From Candidatus Paceibacterota bacterium (GTDB lineage Bacteria > Verrucomicrobiota > Verrucomicrobiia > Limisphaerales > UBA8199), in assembly GCA_035452965.1 (NCBI GenBank), contig DAOTCE010000020.1, forward strand, positions 1-64,000: a stretch of 64,000 bases of DNA, given 5' to 3'. The position numbers were made by a program, and so were the translations under genes. The notes below the pieces were generated by a model, which saw only the letters and a program-made list of their open reading frames with translations, was not told where the DNA came from and searched no databases. Shown in pieces: positions 7,687 through 16,260 of the stretch; position 1 is the first letter of the stretch; each line of letters opens with the position of its first letter.

Positions 7687-8706
7687 ATGGCCGAACAGAA
7701 GATTTCAGAGGTGCTGGCGAAGCCCGACGCTGCGCTGGAGATGACGCTGCGCCCCTCGCTCTTTTCAGAGTTCACCGGCCAGCTCAAAGTGAAAGAGCGC
7801 CTCGAAATTACCGTCGCCGCCGCCAAACAGCGTCACGAGGCCATTGATCACATCCTCTTCAGCGGCCCGCCCGGCCTCGGCAAGACCACGCTGGCCCACA
7901 TCCTCGCCAAGGCCATGGGCGCTAATCTTAAGGGCACCAGCGGCCCGACGATCGAGAAAGCCGGCGACCTGGCCGGCCTCCTGACCAATCTGGAGGAGGG
8001 GGACGTCCTGTTCATTGACGAGATTCACCGCTTGCAGAAGACCATCGAGGAATACCTCTACCCCGCCATGGAAGACTTCAAGCTGGATATCATCATTGAC
8101 CAGGGGCCCAATGCCCGCAGTGTCCGTCTTAACTTGCCCCGCTTCACGCTCATTGGCGCGACCACCCGCAGCGGGTTGCTCACCGCGCCCTTGCTCACGC
8201 GGTTTCCCATTCGCGAGCGGCTTGACTACTACCACGCCGACGACCTCCAACAAATCGTGACCCGCTCCGCCCGGCTGCTGAACGTTGAGATTGACAGCCA
8301 AGGCGCGCGGGAAATTGCCCGGCGCAGCCGTGGCACCCCGCGCATCACCAACAACCTCCTCCGCCGCGTCCGCGATTATGCCCAAGTCAAGCACACCGGC
8401 CGCATCACCCCGGAGGTTGCCGACAAGGCCCTGGCCATGCTGGAAATTGACGAGAACGGCCTTGATGAGATGGACAAACGCATCCTGGAGACGGTGATCG
8501 TCAAGTTCGGCGGCGGCCCCGTCGGGGTCAGCTCGATGGCGGTCGCCGTTGGGGAGGAACCCGACACGCTCGAAGAAGTCTATGAGCCTTACCTGATCAT
8601 GGAAGGCTACCTCAAACGCACTCCTCAAGGCCGCGTTGCCACGGAGCTGAGCTACAAGAAGCTGGGGCTGCGGGCGGCGGGAGGAAAGCAGCCCAGTCTG
8701 CTGTAG
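7687..8706 (+). CDS. ruvB: Holliday junction branch-migration ATPase RuvB
   Basis: RuvB is the hexameric AAA+ motor that drives branch migration of Holliday junctions with RuvA. The 339-aa length is normal. Visible motifs are Walker A GPPGLGKTT (60-68), Walker B FIDEIHR (109-115), the sensor-1 stretch GATTRSG (157-163), the sensor-2 stretch RGTPRI (215-220) and the C-terminal winged-helix region (about 255-330, GPVGVSSMAVAVGEE and TPQGRVATELSYKKLGL). The ATG at 7687 gives the typical short N-terminus. ruvA and ruvC are not adjacent, so the usual ruvAB arrangement is broken here. A strong hairpin follows at 8817-8842. Confidence 0.97.
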   Translation: MAEQKISEVLAKPDAALEMTLRPSLFSEFTGQLKVKERLEITVAAAKQRHEAIDHILFSGPPGLGKTTLAHILAKAMGANLKGTSGPTIEKAGDLAGLLTNLEEGDVLFIDEIHRLQKTIEEYLYPAMEDFKLDIIIDQGPNARSVRLNLPRFTLIGATTRSGLLTAPLLTRFPIRERLDYYHADDLQQIVTRSARLLNVEIDSQGAREIARRSRGTPRITNNLLRRVRDYAQVKHTGRITPEVADKALAMLEIDENGLDEMDKRILETVIVKFGGGPVGVSSMAVAVGEEPDTLEEVYEPYLIMEGYLKRTPQGRVATELSYKKLGLRAAGGKQPSLL

Positions 8707-8816
8707 CTGTTCTCTTGCGCCGCTGGCATTACGATCCGAGAGCAGAAACGGGCCCATTTTAGCAAGCCCCGCCTGCCCAGGGGATAATGTGTTGGCAATC
8801 TACCGCCTCACGGAAG

Positions 8817-8842
8817 CCCGGGCTTGGTCGGCCAGGCCCGGG
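8817..8842. terminator. Strong hairpin downstream of ruvB
   Basis: CCCGGGCTTGG and CCAGGCCCGGG pair over 11 positions (one G-T) around a TCGG loop. No T-tract follows on the plus strand, so it is a possible but atypical terminator between ruvB and the sigma-factor gene. Confidence 0.35.
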
Positions 8843-8933
8843 AAAACAAACTGAGGAACGCCTAAACAAAGTGCGCGCTGAAGCGTCTTCCTGCAAGACA
8901 GCGGCTGGCGTTGCCGTATAGACAAAGGAATCA

Positions 8934-9575
8934 GTGAAGACAAGAGACCATGCGGAAGAATGGATTCCGACGCGGCAAAGCCTCCTGACTCGGCTAAAGA
9001 ACTGGGATGACCAGGAAGGCTGGCGCGAGTTCTTCGAGACTTACTGGCGGCTCATCTACGGGGTGGCGCGCAAGGCGGGCTTGAACGACGCGGAAGGGCA
9101 GGAGGTGGTCCAGGAGACGGTAATCGCCATCGCCAAGAAGATGAAGAAGGGCGCGTTCAAGTACGACCCGGCGCGCGGCAGCTTCAAGGCCTGGCTGCTC
9201 ACCCTCACGCAGTGGCGCATCAGCGACCAGCTCCGCAAGCGCCAGCAGGTGGCCAGCCGCCATCCCGATCTGGCCGCGAAGACGGATCTGATGGAGACCG
9301 CACCGGATTCAGCAGCCGAAGCGCGGCTCTCCCAGCATTGGGATGCCGAGTGGCAGAACAACTTGCTCCAGGTCGCTCTGGAGAAGGTCAAGTCCCGCGT
9401 CTCCGCGCGCACGTTTCAAATCTTCCAGCTCCACGTGGTGAAAGATTGGCCGGTAGAAAGGGTGGTCCAGACCGTTGGCGTCGGCCGCGCCCAAGTCTAT
9501 CTCGCCAAGCACCGCGTCTCGGCCCTGGTCCAGAAGGAAGCGGCCAGACTCCAAAAGCGTTTCGCCTGGCACTGA
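8934..9575 (+). CDS. ECF-type RNA polymerase sigma factor, kinase-associated, 213 aa
   Basis: An extracytoplasmic-function sigma factor with region 2 at about residues 25-105 (EGWREFFETYWRLIYGVARK, EVVQETVIAIAKK, FKAWLLTLTQWRISDQLRK). Region 4 is at about 140-205 (FQIFQLHVVKDWPVERVVQT, GVGRAQVYLAKHRV). The start is the GTG at 8934. No anti-sigma gene follows. Instead a membrane Ser/Thr kinase begins 211 bp downstream, an arrangement known in Planctomycetota and Verrucomicrobiota where the kinase is thought to control the sigma factor. Activity is therefore probably set by phosphorylation rather than by a classic anti-sigma factor; that is inference from context. Confidence 0.88.
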   Translation: MKTRDHAEEWIPTRQSLLTRLKNWDDQEGWREFFETYWRLIYGVARKAGLNDAEGQEVVQETVIAIAKKMKKGAFKYDPARGSFKAWLLTLTQWRISDQLRKRQQVASRHPDLAAKTDLMETAPDSAAEARLSQHWDAEWQNNLLQVALEKVKSRVSARTFQIFQLHVVKDWPVERVVQTVGVGRAQVYLAKHRVSALVQKEAARLQKRFAWH

Positions 9576-9786
9576 TGCCCGCCCTCCACAGCCCACGACT
9601 TGCCATGACTCAGCCACCTCGCCAACCTCCAGAGACGCGCGGGCAGGGCGCTTCGCCGAAACCTCGCCCCCGGACCATGGGACGCGACTACCCGCCCAAA
9701 CTCCGCCGGCAGATCCTCCGCCGGCTGCTTTCGAAGCTTGGCAAGCCGAAGCGCGACAGGCAGACTTGACGCAGTCAGAGTGCGCC

Positions 9787-12387
9787 ATGTCAGGCAGCGA
9801 GCAACCATCCCTCGCGGGGCGGCAGAGGGATTCCGCCGAGAGCCCGCCTCCCATCCCCGGCCACTTTCCGCTGCGCCCGATCGCGCGCGGCAGCTACGGC
9901 GAGATCTGGCTGGCTCGCACTGACTTGGGTGCGTTCCGGGCCGTGAAGATCATCCGTCGGGCCAACTTCACCGACTCCCGGCCCTATGACCGCGAGTTCG
10001 CCGGCATCCAGAGCTACGAACCCATCTCCCGCGAGCACGCGGGCCTGGTAGATGTGCTCCAGGTCGGGCGCCAGGAAGCTGCCGGCTTCTTCCACTATGT
10101 AATGGAGCTGGCGGACGATGCGGCCGGCGACGCCGGAAATCCGAAGCCCGAGGCCCGAAATGCGGAGGCGGAACGTGCTGTTGCCGGGCCCGACAACCGG
10201 CAATATGCGATTGGCAATTGGCAATCGTACGTGCCCCTCACGCTCGCACAGGTAATCCGGCAGCGGGAGCGCCTGCCCGCCCGGGAGGTCATCGAGATTG
10301 GAATCGAACTGGCCGGGGCGTTGGACTTCCTGCACTCGCGTCGGCTGGTCCATCGCGACGTTAAACCCTCCAACATCATCTTCGCAGGTGGCCAACCCAA
10401 ACTGGCGGATGTGGGGTTAATCGCCGACCTCGGCAACCCGCAGTCTTTCGTGGGCACCGAGGGCTACATCCCGCCCGAAGGCCCCGGCACGATGCAGGCG
10501 GACATTTACAGCCTGGGCAAGGTTCTCTACGAAGCCGCCACCGGCAAAGACCGGCAGCAGTTCCCCGACCTGCCCACGCGGCTGGGCGAAGGCAACGACG
10601 ACCCCGCGCTGCCGGAACTGAACGAAGTACTCCTCAAAGCGTGCGAGAGCAACCCGCGCGCCCGTTATTCGTCCGCTGCCCAGATGGTAGCGGACCTCCA
10701 GCGGCTCAGAGATGGGGAATCGCTTCGCGCCCGGCGGGCGCGGCGCCAGCGCCGCCGCACGTTCGCGATTGGGACTGTCCTCCTTACAGGACTTGGTTTG
10801 GCTGCCGTGGGACTCGTTGCCCTGATTGAATACTATCGCTCGCAGCCGCGCCTTTGGTTCCGCGACGACTTTGGCGCGTCGCAGCTCGACACCAATTTGT
10901 GGGCCTGCGGGCATAAGGAGGATGGCAAGGCGGGCGTGGGGCACCCAGCATTTCGGATCAAGCAGTCAGGCGGGGAACTCATGGTAAGCGCGATGGCGGA
11001 CCACGAAGGCGGCTGGACCGTCGAAGAAACCGCGTGGGTTGAGCTGAAGCACGACTTGCGGCAGAAAGCTCCGTGCCGGATCGAGATCGAATTGACCGGC
11101 ACCGTGTCCGGGGGGCGGCTGGCTGTCGGTGCTTTCGCTGGGGCAGTCCCGTCCAGCGAACGCGGTCTGCCCGATGTTGCATTTGCAGTAGTGGACGCCT
11201 TGGGTCCGCGCGAAACGAACACATGGCCGGCCAGGCGGTTGCGAATTGACCTCTTGGCGAAGGGCCAGGCTGCAGTTATCTATCCTGACGCGGACAACCT
11301 CGAAGTATTCGAGGTCGCTGACCTGGGGGCCTTGCCTCGCTGGCGACTGCGCATTCTGGCCCATGCCCGGACGGCCCGCGGTTTGAATGGCGCAACTGCG
11401 GACCTCAGGATAAGGCAGGTTGTCGCCTACACGAATACCAGGGACAACGTTCTGGCCGGCCGCGTCGTGGAAGAACCGAGCGAATGGCCGATAGCAGATG
11501 CCGTGATCAAAGACGCGCGCGGACAGATGCTCGCGAAGGTGCGCGACAATGGCGCTTTTGTTGTGCCTCTTGCTTTGGCTGCGGGGCACCTTACGGCCGA
11601 AAAGCCGGGTTATGTCTCGTCCAGTTTCCACTCGTCGGGCGGCACGCCGTCGCGCGCGTTCATGACGGTTGCCCTGAAGAAGGGGAATCCTGAACTGGGT
11701 GACGTGGTTGACGTGATCAAGTACGGACCCCTCGACGTGCAAAGTATTGGCTTCCGCAGCAACACGCTCACGGCCCTCGTTCTGGAATCCGACACCAACT
11801 GGTGGCTGGTGCCAGTTGACGTGGAGGCCAGACGTGTCCCAACTCCCGGGATCGGCGCCCTGAAACTGGAATTCCCGGAATGGATGCTTCTTTCAGATTT
11901 CGCGGAATGTGGGAACCGCATGATCGCAATTAAACGTTGGCAGGGCGGAATTGTGGACTTGGACGTAAAGCCACCGAAGTTGCTGCTGGAACTGAGGTCT
12001 CCGAGCGACACAAATAGCCTGCTTAGTTTCCCCTGCGGGGCAGCGTTCGACGGCAGGAGTCTTTGGTTCGCTGAGAATGACGGGACCAACGAGCGGTTTC
12101 ACGTCCATGAACTCGACCTCGCCCGCTTGGTGATCGCGCGTTCGTTGCGGACTGTGGACCGCGGGATCTCCGGAATTGCCTGGGATGGGACGAACTTCTG
12201 GATCTCCAGCGCGCGGCAGGGGCTTTATCAGATTGATCCCTCGGCGGCCCTCGGCCTTGGCACGCTTGAGATGGGTGTCGGGCGCCGGTTTCCTGGACTG
12301 TACCACCGCCTGGCGTACGGCCAAGGCTACCTTTGGGGTCTTGACCCAGCGAAGCGGCGCATTTGCAGGATCCAGATCACGGACTGA
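9787..12387 (+). CDS. Membrane Ser/Thr protein kinase with extracytoplasmic sensor, 866 aa
   Basis: A Hanks-type kinase occupies about residues 27-310: glycine loop ARGSYGEIW (33-41), lysine in AVKII (K54), catalytic loop HRDVKPSN (189-196) and DVG in place of DFG (208-210). The catalytic Lys, Asp and Asn are present, so it should be active. A membrane segment follows at about 325-348. The outside part starts with a lectin-like region (about 355-560), then a carboxypeptidase-regulatory-like beta domain (about 565-635) and a C-terminal propeller-like region with repeated WFxxxG/FWISS motifs. The frame is open up to 9475, but that would overlap the sigma gene, so I use the ATG at 9787. About 34 residues between kinase strands (114-147) come from inserted short repeats. 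Together with the sigma factor upstream it forms a likely signalling pair. Confidence 0.88.
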   Translation: MSGSEQPSLAGRQRDSAESPPPIPGHFPLRPIARGSYGEIWLARTDLGAFRAVKIIRRANFTDSRPYDREFAGIQSYEPISREHAGLVDVLQVGRQEAAGFFHYVMELADDAAGDAGNPKPEARNAEAERAVAGPDNRQYAIGNWQSYVPLTLAQVIRQRERLPAREVIEIGIELAGALDFLHSRRLVHRDVKPSNIIFAGGQPKLADVGLIADLGNPQSFVGTEGYIPPEGPGTMQADIYSLGKVLYEAATGKDRQQFPDLPTRLGEGNDDPALPELNEVLLKACESNPRARYSSAAQMVADLQRLRDGESLRARRARRQRRRTFAIGTVLLTGLGLAAVGLVALIEYYRSQPRLWFRDDFGASQLDTNLWACGHKEDGKAGVGHPAFRIKQSGGELMVSAMADHEGGWTVEETAWVELKHDLRQKAPCRIEIELTGTVSGGRLAVGAFAGAVPSSERGLPDVAFAVVDALGPRETNTWPARRLRIDLLAKGQAAVIYPDADNLEVFEVADLGALPRWRLRILAHARTARGLNGATADLRIRQVVAYTNTRDNVLAGRVVEEPSEWPIADAVIKDARGQMLAKVRDNGAFVVPLALAAGHLTAEKPGYVSSSFHSSGGTPSRAFMTVALKKGNPELGDVVDVIKYGPLDVQSIGFRSNTLTALVLESDTNWWLVPVDVEARRVPTPGIGALKLEFPEWMLLSDFAECGNRMIAIKRWQGGIVDLDVKPPKLLLELRSPSDTNSLLSFPCGAAFDGRSLWFAENDGTNERFHVHELDLARLVIARSLRTVDRGISGIAWDGTNFWISSARQGLYQIDPSAALGLGTLEMGVGRRFPGLYHRLAYGQGYLWGLDPAKRRICRIQITD
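10126..10227 (+). repeat. In-frame short-repeat insertion within the kinase gene
   Basis: Encodes GNPKPEARNAEAERAV, then YAIGNWQS, at residues 114-147. It is built of CCGAAGCCCGAGGCCCGAAA-like and ATTGGCAATTGGCAAT-like units. The interrupted kinase fold continues normally at VPLTLAQVI, so the tract is an insertion in a surface loop. Confidence 0.55.
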
Positions 12388-12460
12388 GCATACCTCCTGC
12401 CGCAAAAGACCTTGCCATTTCGACCCGAGTTCGTTAGACAGATGCCTGCCTAAGAAGACT

Positions 12461-13600
12461 ATGAAGAACCATGGATCCCTTATCATTGTTGCGCTCCTCC
12501 TGTTAACTTCGGCATTGGCTGTCGCCCAATTGCCAGTAGTCAGCGCTTTCAGCCATAATGGTCAACTGATGGCAGCAGGCCTGCAGCCCGGAAGCGTGGC
12601 TCAAGTCGAATGGGCACCCACGCCAAGCGGCCCTTGGGCCAGCTCATGGGACGCCCTGACTACTCTGCCTGTGGATTCGAACGGGTGCATTTGCGTCAGC
12701 GTGCCGATGTTCTATCGCGTACGCGGCACGACGCTTCAGAACCTGCCAAACATCCTGGGAGTTCCCGCTGGTTTATTCCAGATGGGTGACACCCTGGGCG
12801 AGGGTTATTCGAACGAGTTCCCGGTTCATACGGTGTCCTTGAGCGGATTTCTCATGGACAAGTATGAGGTTACGAAGGCCCTTTGGGATGCTGTCTGCCA
12901 ATGGGCAGCCGCCCACGGCTACACTTTTGACAACGTTGGCTCGGGCAAGGCGACCAATCACCCGGTACACACCATCAATTGGTATGACGCCGTGAAGTGG
13001 TGCAACGCCCGTTCTGAGATGGATGGCCTCACCCCTGCCTATTATGTGGACTGCACACTCGCGACGATTTACAGGACCGGTAGAATCGACCTGAGGATAT
13101 CAAGCGTTAATTGGAGCGTGAATGGCTATCGTCTTCCCACCGAGGCGGAGTGGGAATATGCCGCACGTGGCGGGCAGCCGGGCAGCCGCTTTCCATGGGG
13201 AGACTTGGTTGCTCATGCCCAAGCCAACTATTACAGCACGAATATGTGCCAATACGACAATCCTTGCTCGTACGACACCAGCCCGACGCGAGGATACCAC
13301 CCCACTTACGCCAGCGGAGCCCCGCCCTACACCAGTCCAGTGGGATCTTTCGTGCCGAACGGCTACGGTCTTTTTGATATGAGCGGCAATGTCGCCGAGT
13401 GGTGTTGGGATGAGTATGGTTATGGATATTCGGCCTGTCCTGTCTCCAACCCTCGCGGCAGTGAGGGAGGGTACTATCGGATGGGGCGTGGAGGCGACTG
13501 GGGCAGTGATGCCAATCTCCTCCGCTGTGCAAAACGGGACGTGGGCACCCCCAGTGGCGCCAGTAACCGTTGCGGTTTCCGCTGCGTGCGGCGCCTTTGA
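12461..13600 (+). CDS. Secreted SUMF1 / formylglycine-generating-enzyme-like protein, 379 aa
   Basis: The start at the ATG 12461 gives a signal peptide (MKNHGSLIIVALLLLTSALA). Residues about 25-90 resemble the Trp...FYR module of the window's exoproteins. From about residue 100 the SUMF1/FGE-sulfatase domain follows: GLFQMGDTLGEG, FLMDKYEVTKALWDAV, INWYDAVKWCNAR, GYRLPTEAEWEYAARGG, GLFDMSGNVAEWCWD, GRGGDWGS, then GFRCVRRL at the end. Genuine aerobic FGEs use a Cys pair near the end; by eye only the second (RCAKR) is kept and the first is Ala. The domain may therefore be a binding or other variant rather than the sulfatase-maturing enzyme. It follows the kinase gene by 73 bp and probably belongs to the same cassette. 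Its 3' end abuts a broken gene on the other strand. Confidence 0.87.
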   Translation: MKNHGSLIIVALLLLTSALAVAQLPVVSAFSHNGQLMAAGLQPGSVAQVEWAPTPSGPWASSWDALTTLPVDSNGCICVSVPMFYRVRGTTLQNLPNILGVPAGLFQMGDTLGEGYSNEFPVHTVSLSGFLMDKYEVTKALWDAVCQWAAAHGYTFDNVGSGKATNHPVHTINWYDAVKWCNARSEMDGLTPAYYVDCTLATIYRTGRIDLRISSVNWSVNGYRLPTEAEWEYAARGGQPGSRFPWGDLVAHAQANYYSTNMCQYDNPCSYDTSPTRGYHPTYASGAPPYTSPVGSFVPNGYGLFDMSGNVAEWCWDEYGYGYSACPVSNPRGSEGGYYRMGRGGDWGSDANLLRCAKRDVGTPSGASNRCGFRCVRRL

Positions 13601-14075
13601 CGGTGGCTAACTTCCCCCGCGCCGACTTGAGCAGTATCCCCGCGCTGGAGTTGGGTGGCCGCCTGGCCGTGGCCAGCGTCACGTCCGCGCCGCTCTGCGC
13701 GTGCGTCGCCAGCAGTTGCCGGATGATCCTGGGATCAATCACCTTGTCCCCAGCCACCATCAGCACATCCCCCTCGAAGCGCATTCGTTCGAGCAAGTCC
13801 GCCCCTTTGCGCGCCGCGTCCCCGGTGCCCCGCGGCTGGTCCTGGAAAGCGAACGGCGTGCCCGGGAACCGCCGGCTGACCGTCCCCATGACGCTCTCCG
13901 CCATGCTGCCCACCACCACCACATTGAGCATGGCGCCGCAGAGATTGTAAGTCTCCAGCGCCCGGATGATAACCGGCACCCCCAGCACCTCGAAGCACAC
14001 CTTATGCTTGTCGCTGGTGCCCATGCGCGTCCCCTTGCCGCCCGCAAGAATGATTGTGACAAACGGTCGTTTCAT
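13601..14075 (-). pseudogene. Nucleotidyltransferase (GlmU N-terminal/MobA-like), 5' fragment
   Basis: The start ATG is at 14075. It encodes about 155 recognisable residues: nucleotide-binding LAGGKGTRMGTSDKHKV (10-26), QPRGTGDAARKGADLL and VLMVAGDKVIDPRIIRQL. These are features of sugar-1-phosphate nucleotidyltransferases of the GlmU/GlgC type. Similarity stops where the oppositely oriented SUMF1 gene begins. The frame continues to 13107 only as antisense of that gene. The C-terminal half of the catalytic domain is missing, so this is a truncated gene, probably cut when the kinase/SUMF1 segment arrived. Confidence 0.75.
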
Positions 14076-14157
14076 AATCGCCCGCCGGCGTTCACGTCGA
14101 GCGGGAGGCTAAACCATCAAACCCAAGCCAGCAAAGCCCGTTCCAGTTCCCATGCGG

Positions 14158-14217
14158 TCCACACCGTATCCTCACCGTATCCACACCGGATCCACACCGT
14201 GGATACAGCCTTGACAT
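14158..14217 (-). repeat. GTGGATAC-iteron repeat, copy A
   Basis: Read on the minus strand it contains TGTCAAGGCTGTATCCACGG, then TGTGGAT and further GTGGATAC/AGGATACGG units. A second copy at 51510-51566 on the plus strand matches over about 55 bp with a handful of differences. GTATCCAC and GTGGATAC form short hairpins within it. Confidence 0.75.
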
Positions 14218-14288
14218 CCCAGACGGCATTTCTGGCGTAACTTGCTGAACTTGCAGGGGTTACAAGGAAATGACGATCCCGCGAACCA

Positions 14289-14309
14289 ACTGTGCCAACT
14301 TGGCACAGT
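14289..14309. terminator. Perfect 21-bp palindrome after the PLP-enzyme gene
   Basis: Arms ACTGTGCCAA and TTGGCACAGT flank a single C. It begins 25 bp beyond the stop of the minus-strand gene that ends at 14334. It could be a terminator hairpin, although no T-run follows, or a protein-binding operator. Confidence 0.4.
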
Positions 14310-14333
14310 CCTACCTTCGCCACTCTCCCTTTC

Positions 14334-15512
14334 TCAACCAAGGGCCTGCTGCAGATCTGCGAGCAGGTCTTCCGTGTCCTCGATCCCGACCGAGTACCGA
14401 ATGAGGCCCTCAGGGATACCCATTGCCTTGCGCTCCTCGGGGGTGCATTCGACATGGCTGGTGGTCGCCGGCGGGCCGGCGATGGTTTCGACGGCCCCCA
14501 GGTTGGCGGCCAGGTGGGCATAGCGCAAGCGCGGCAGAAACGCGCGCACCGCGTCGAAGCCGCCCTTGAGCATGAAGCTCAGCACGCCCCCGAAGCCCCG
14601 CATCTGCCGCCGCGCCACCTCGTGTTGCGGATGGGAAGGCAAGCCGGGATAAAAAACACTGCTGACCTGAGGCTGCGCCTCCAGGAACCGGGCAATCTGC
14701 AGCGCGCTTTCATTCTGCTGCCGGATGCGCAAGTGGAGCGTCTTCATCCCGCGCAACAGCAGGTAGGCCGCCATCGGATCGAGCGCCGCGCCGGTGATCT
14801 CGCGGTGATGATGCACCTGCGCAATCAGGGACTTCGCCCCGCACACCACGCCGCCCAGCGCATCGGCATGGCCGCCCAGGAACTTGGTCGCGCTGTGCAA
14901 CACCAGGTCCACGCCCAGCGGCAGCGGCGTCTGGTTGATGGGCGTGGCGAACGTGTTATCGGCCACCACGGCAGCCCCGGCCTTGTGCGCCGCTTTGGCG
15001 AGGCGCGCGATATCCATCACCTTGAGCGTGGGATTGGTCGGCGTTTCCAGGTAAAGCACCCGGCACCCCTTGGCAATCTCCGCCTCGATCGCCTCATGGT
15101 CGGTGGTATCGCACAACTGGACTTTGATCTGGAAGCGCGGCAGGAAATCGAGGAACAACCGGTTGGTGCCTCCATAGCTGTCCTTCACCGAAACCAGCCG
15201 GTCGCCCGGCGAAAGCAGAGTGAACAGGCTGTTGCTGATGGCCGACATGCCGGTGGCAAAGCTGGTGGCGGCCTCGGCGCCTTCCAGCAACCGCACCTTG
15301 TTCTCGAACGCGAGCACGGTCGGATTCGTGTTCCGGCTGTAGATGTGCCCGGGCTTGCGCCCCCGCGCGGCGGCCTGCCAATCGTCCACGTCCGGGTAGC
15401 CGAAGGCTACGCTGTGAACGACCGGCACCTGCGTTGCTCCCCACCACGAATTCTTATCTTCCCCCGCCCAGACCGAAAGCGTGCCCGGACGAGCTTGAGT
15501 TTGGCTTGGCAT
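14334..15512 (-). CDS. Cys/Met metabolism PLP-dependent enzyme (cystathionine gamma-synthase / O-acylhomoserine sulfhydrylase type), 392 aa
   Basis: A fold-type I PLP enzyme of the trans-sulfuration family. Visible elements are HIYSRNTNPT (56-65; Tyr58 and Arg60 bind the cofactor phosphate of the neighbouring subunit), VVADNTFATP (182-191; Asp185 pairs with the pyridine nitrogen), and SATKFLGGHADALGG (207-221) with Lys210 as the Schiff-base lysine. The C-terminal stretch IRYSVGIEDTEDLLADLQQAL is typical. Length is normal. Sequence alone does not separate cystathionine gamma-synthase, gamma-lyase and O-succinyl/acetyl-homoserine sulfhydrylase. It is monocistronic on the minus strand, with a palindrome just after its stop. 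Confidence 0.92.
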   Translation of the reverse strand: MPSQTQARPGTLSVWAGEDKNSWWGATQVPVVHSVAFGYPDVDDWQAAARGRKPGHIYSRNTNPTVLAFENKVRLLEGAEAATSFATGMSAISNSLFTLLSPGDRLVSVKDSYGGTNRLFLDFLPRFQIKVQLCDTTDHEAIEAEIAKGCRVLYLETPTNPTLKVMDIARLAKAAHKAGAAVVADNTFATPINQTPLPLGVDLVLHSATKFLGGHADALGGVVCGAKSLIAQVHHHREITGAALDPMAAYLLLRGMKTLHLRIRQQNESALQIARFLEAQPQVSSVFYPGLPSHPQHEVARRQMRGFGGVLSFMLKGGFDAVRAFLPRLRYAHLAANLGAVETIAGPPATTSHVECTPEERKAMGIPEGLIRYSVGIEDTEDLLADLQQALG

Positions 15513-15577
15513 GCCCTAACAGATAGCACTTTCCGGCGGGCGCGCAACCCGGCAGCTCGTGGCCATCCTCAGAACGA

Positions 15578-15663
15578 ATTGCCCGCCAGCCCGGCCGTCA
15601 GCGCGGGCCGCCAGGATCAACGCGCCCCGGCTCGCTTCTTCCCGCCGTTCTTCTTGCGCTTGC
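15578..15663 (-). pseudogene. Sulfatase 3'-end remnant (86-bp direct repeat, copy 1)
   Basis: On the minus strand it encodes RKKNGGKKRAGAR followed by a stop at 15628-15630, then about 50 bp of 3' flank. It matches 18651-18736, the genuine end of the sulfatase gene, over 86 bp with roughly ten differences, and in the same orientation. No sulfatase body remains upstream; the PadR promoter begins within 3 bp of the end of the match. Confidence 0.75.
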
Positions 15664-15700
15664 CAACGGAGCGAACGGTTATATTATTGCACCATAATAT
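15660..15700 (+). promoter_or_regulatory. Promoter and operator of the padR-uvrA-like operon
   Basis: TTGCCA (15660-15665), a 16-bp spacer and TATTAT (15682-15687) make a fair -35/-10 pair 25 bp before the padR-family start. The -10 lies inside a perfect inverted repeat, ATATTAT - 6 bp - ATAATAT (15681-15700). This suggests a PadR-type operator for autoregulation; the assignment is inferred from position and symmetry. Confidence 0.6.
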
Positions 15701-15712
15701 TATGACAACAGT

Positions 15713-16258
15713 ATGAAGACGACAAAGAAGCTCTCCAACGCCGAGACCGCCCTCCTGGGCCTCCTCTGCGAAGAGCCCCGGCATCCCTGGCAGATTCAGA
15801 AAGTGGTCGAGCATCGGGACATGCGCCACTGGACCGATCTGGCGCAGGCGACCATTTACAGCCAGTTGCGCTCGCTGAAGCGGGCCGGGCTGGTCGAGTG
15901 CCGGCCGCAGGTTGACCGGGGCCGTTTGCGCAAGGTCTATTCCGTGACCCGCGCGGGGCGGGAGGCGCTGCGAGCGAAGGTGCGGGAACTGCTGACGGAG
16001 CCGGAACCGATGAAGTGGCGCGTGGACCTGGGCACCTACAACCTGGACCTGCTGCCGCGCCGGGAAGCGCTGGCTTGCTTGCGGGCCTACCGGTCGAAGC
16101 TGGCGCAAAACATCGCCTGCTACGAGAAACTGGCCGACTACATGCGCGGTTCCGGGTGCCCGAAGTCCCGCCTCGAAGTCGCGCGGCGCCCAAACTACCT
16201 GTTCCGGGGCGAAGTCCGCTGGGTGGACGCCCTCCTCGCCCAACTGCAAAGGAGCTAA
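15713..16258 (+). CDS. PadR-family transcriptional regulator, 181 aa
   Basis: An N-terminal winged helix (about residues 8-85: ETALLGLLCEEPRHPWQI, TIYSQLRSLKRAGLVE, RKVYSVTRAGREAL) is followed by a helical dimerisation domain (about 100-178) like the Vir_act_alpha_C type. PadR regulators usually repress a neighbouring detoxification or efflux gene and are released by a small ligand. The perfect inverted repeat over the -10 at 15681-15700 is a likely operator. The stop is 2 bp before the ATG of the UvrA-like ATPase, so the two are almost certainly co-transcribed and the ATPase is the probable regulated output. Confidence 0.9.
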   Translation: MKTTKKLSNAETALLGLLCEEPRHPWQIQKVVEHRDMRHWTDLAQATIYSQLRSLKRAGLVECRPQVDRGRLRKVYSVTRAGREALRAKVRELLTEPEPMKWRVDLGTYNLDLLPRREALACLRAYRSKLAQNIACYEKLADYMRGSGCPKSRLEVARRPNYLFRGEVRWVDALLAQLQRS

Positions 16259-16260
16259 CC

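Noticed and set aside
9475..9786. 104-residue N-terminal extension of the kinase
   Set aside because: Overlaps the sigma-factor gene, has no domain, and the ATG at 9787 begins just before the kinase fold.
13107..13600. C-terminal continuation of the nucleotidyltransferase frame
   Set aside because: It is only the antisense of the SUMF1 coding sequence and shows no nucleotidyltransferase similarity.
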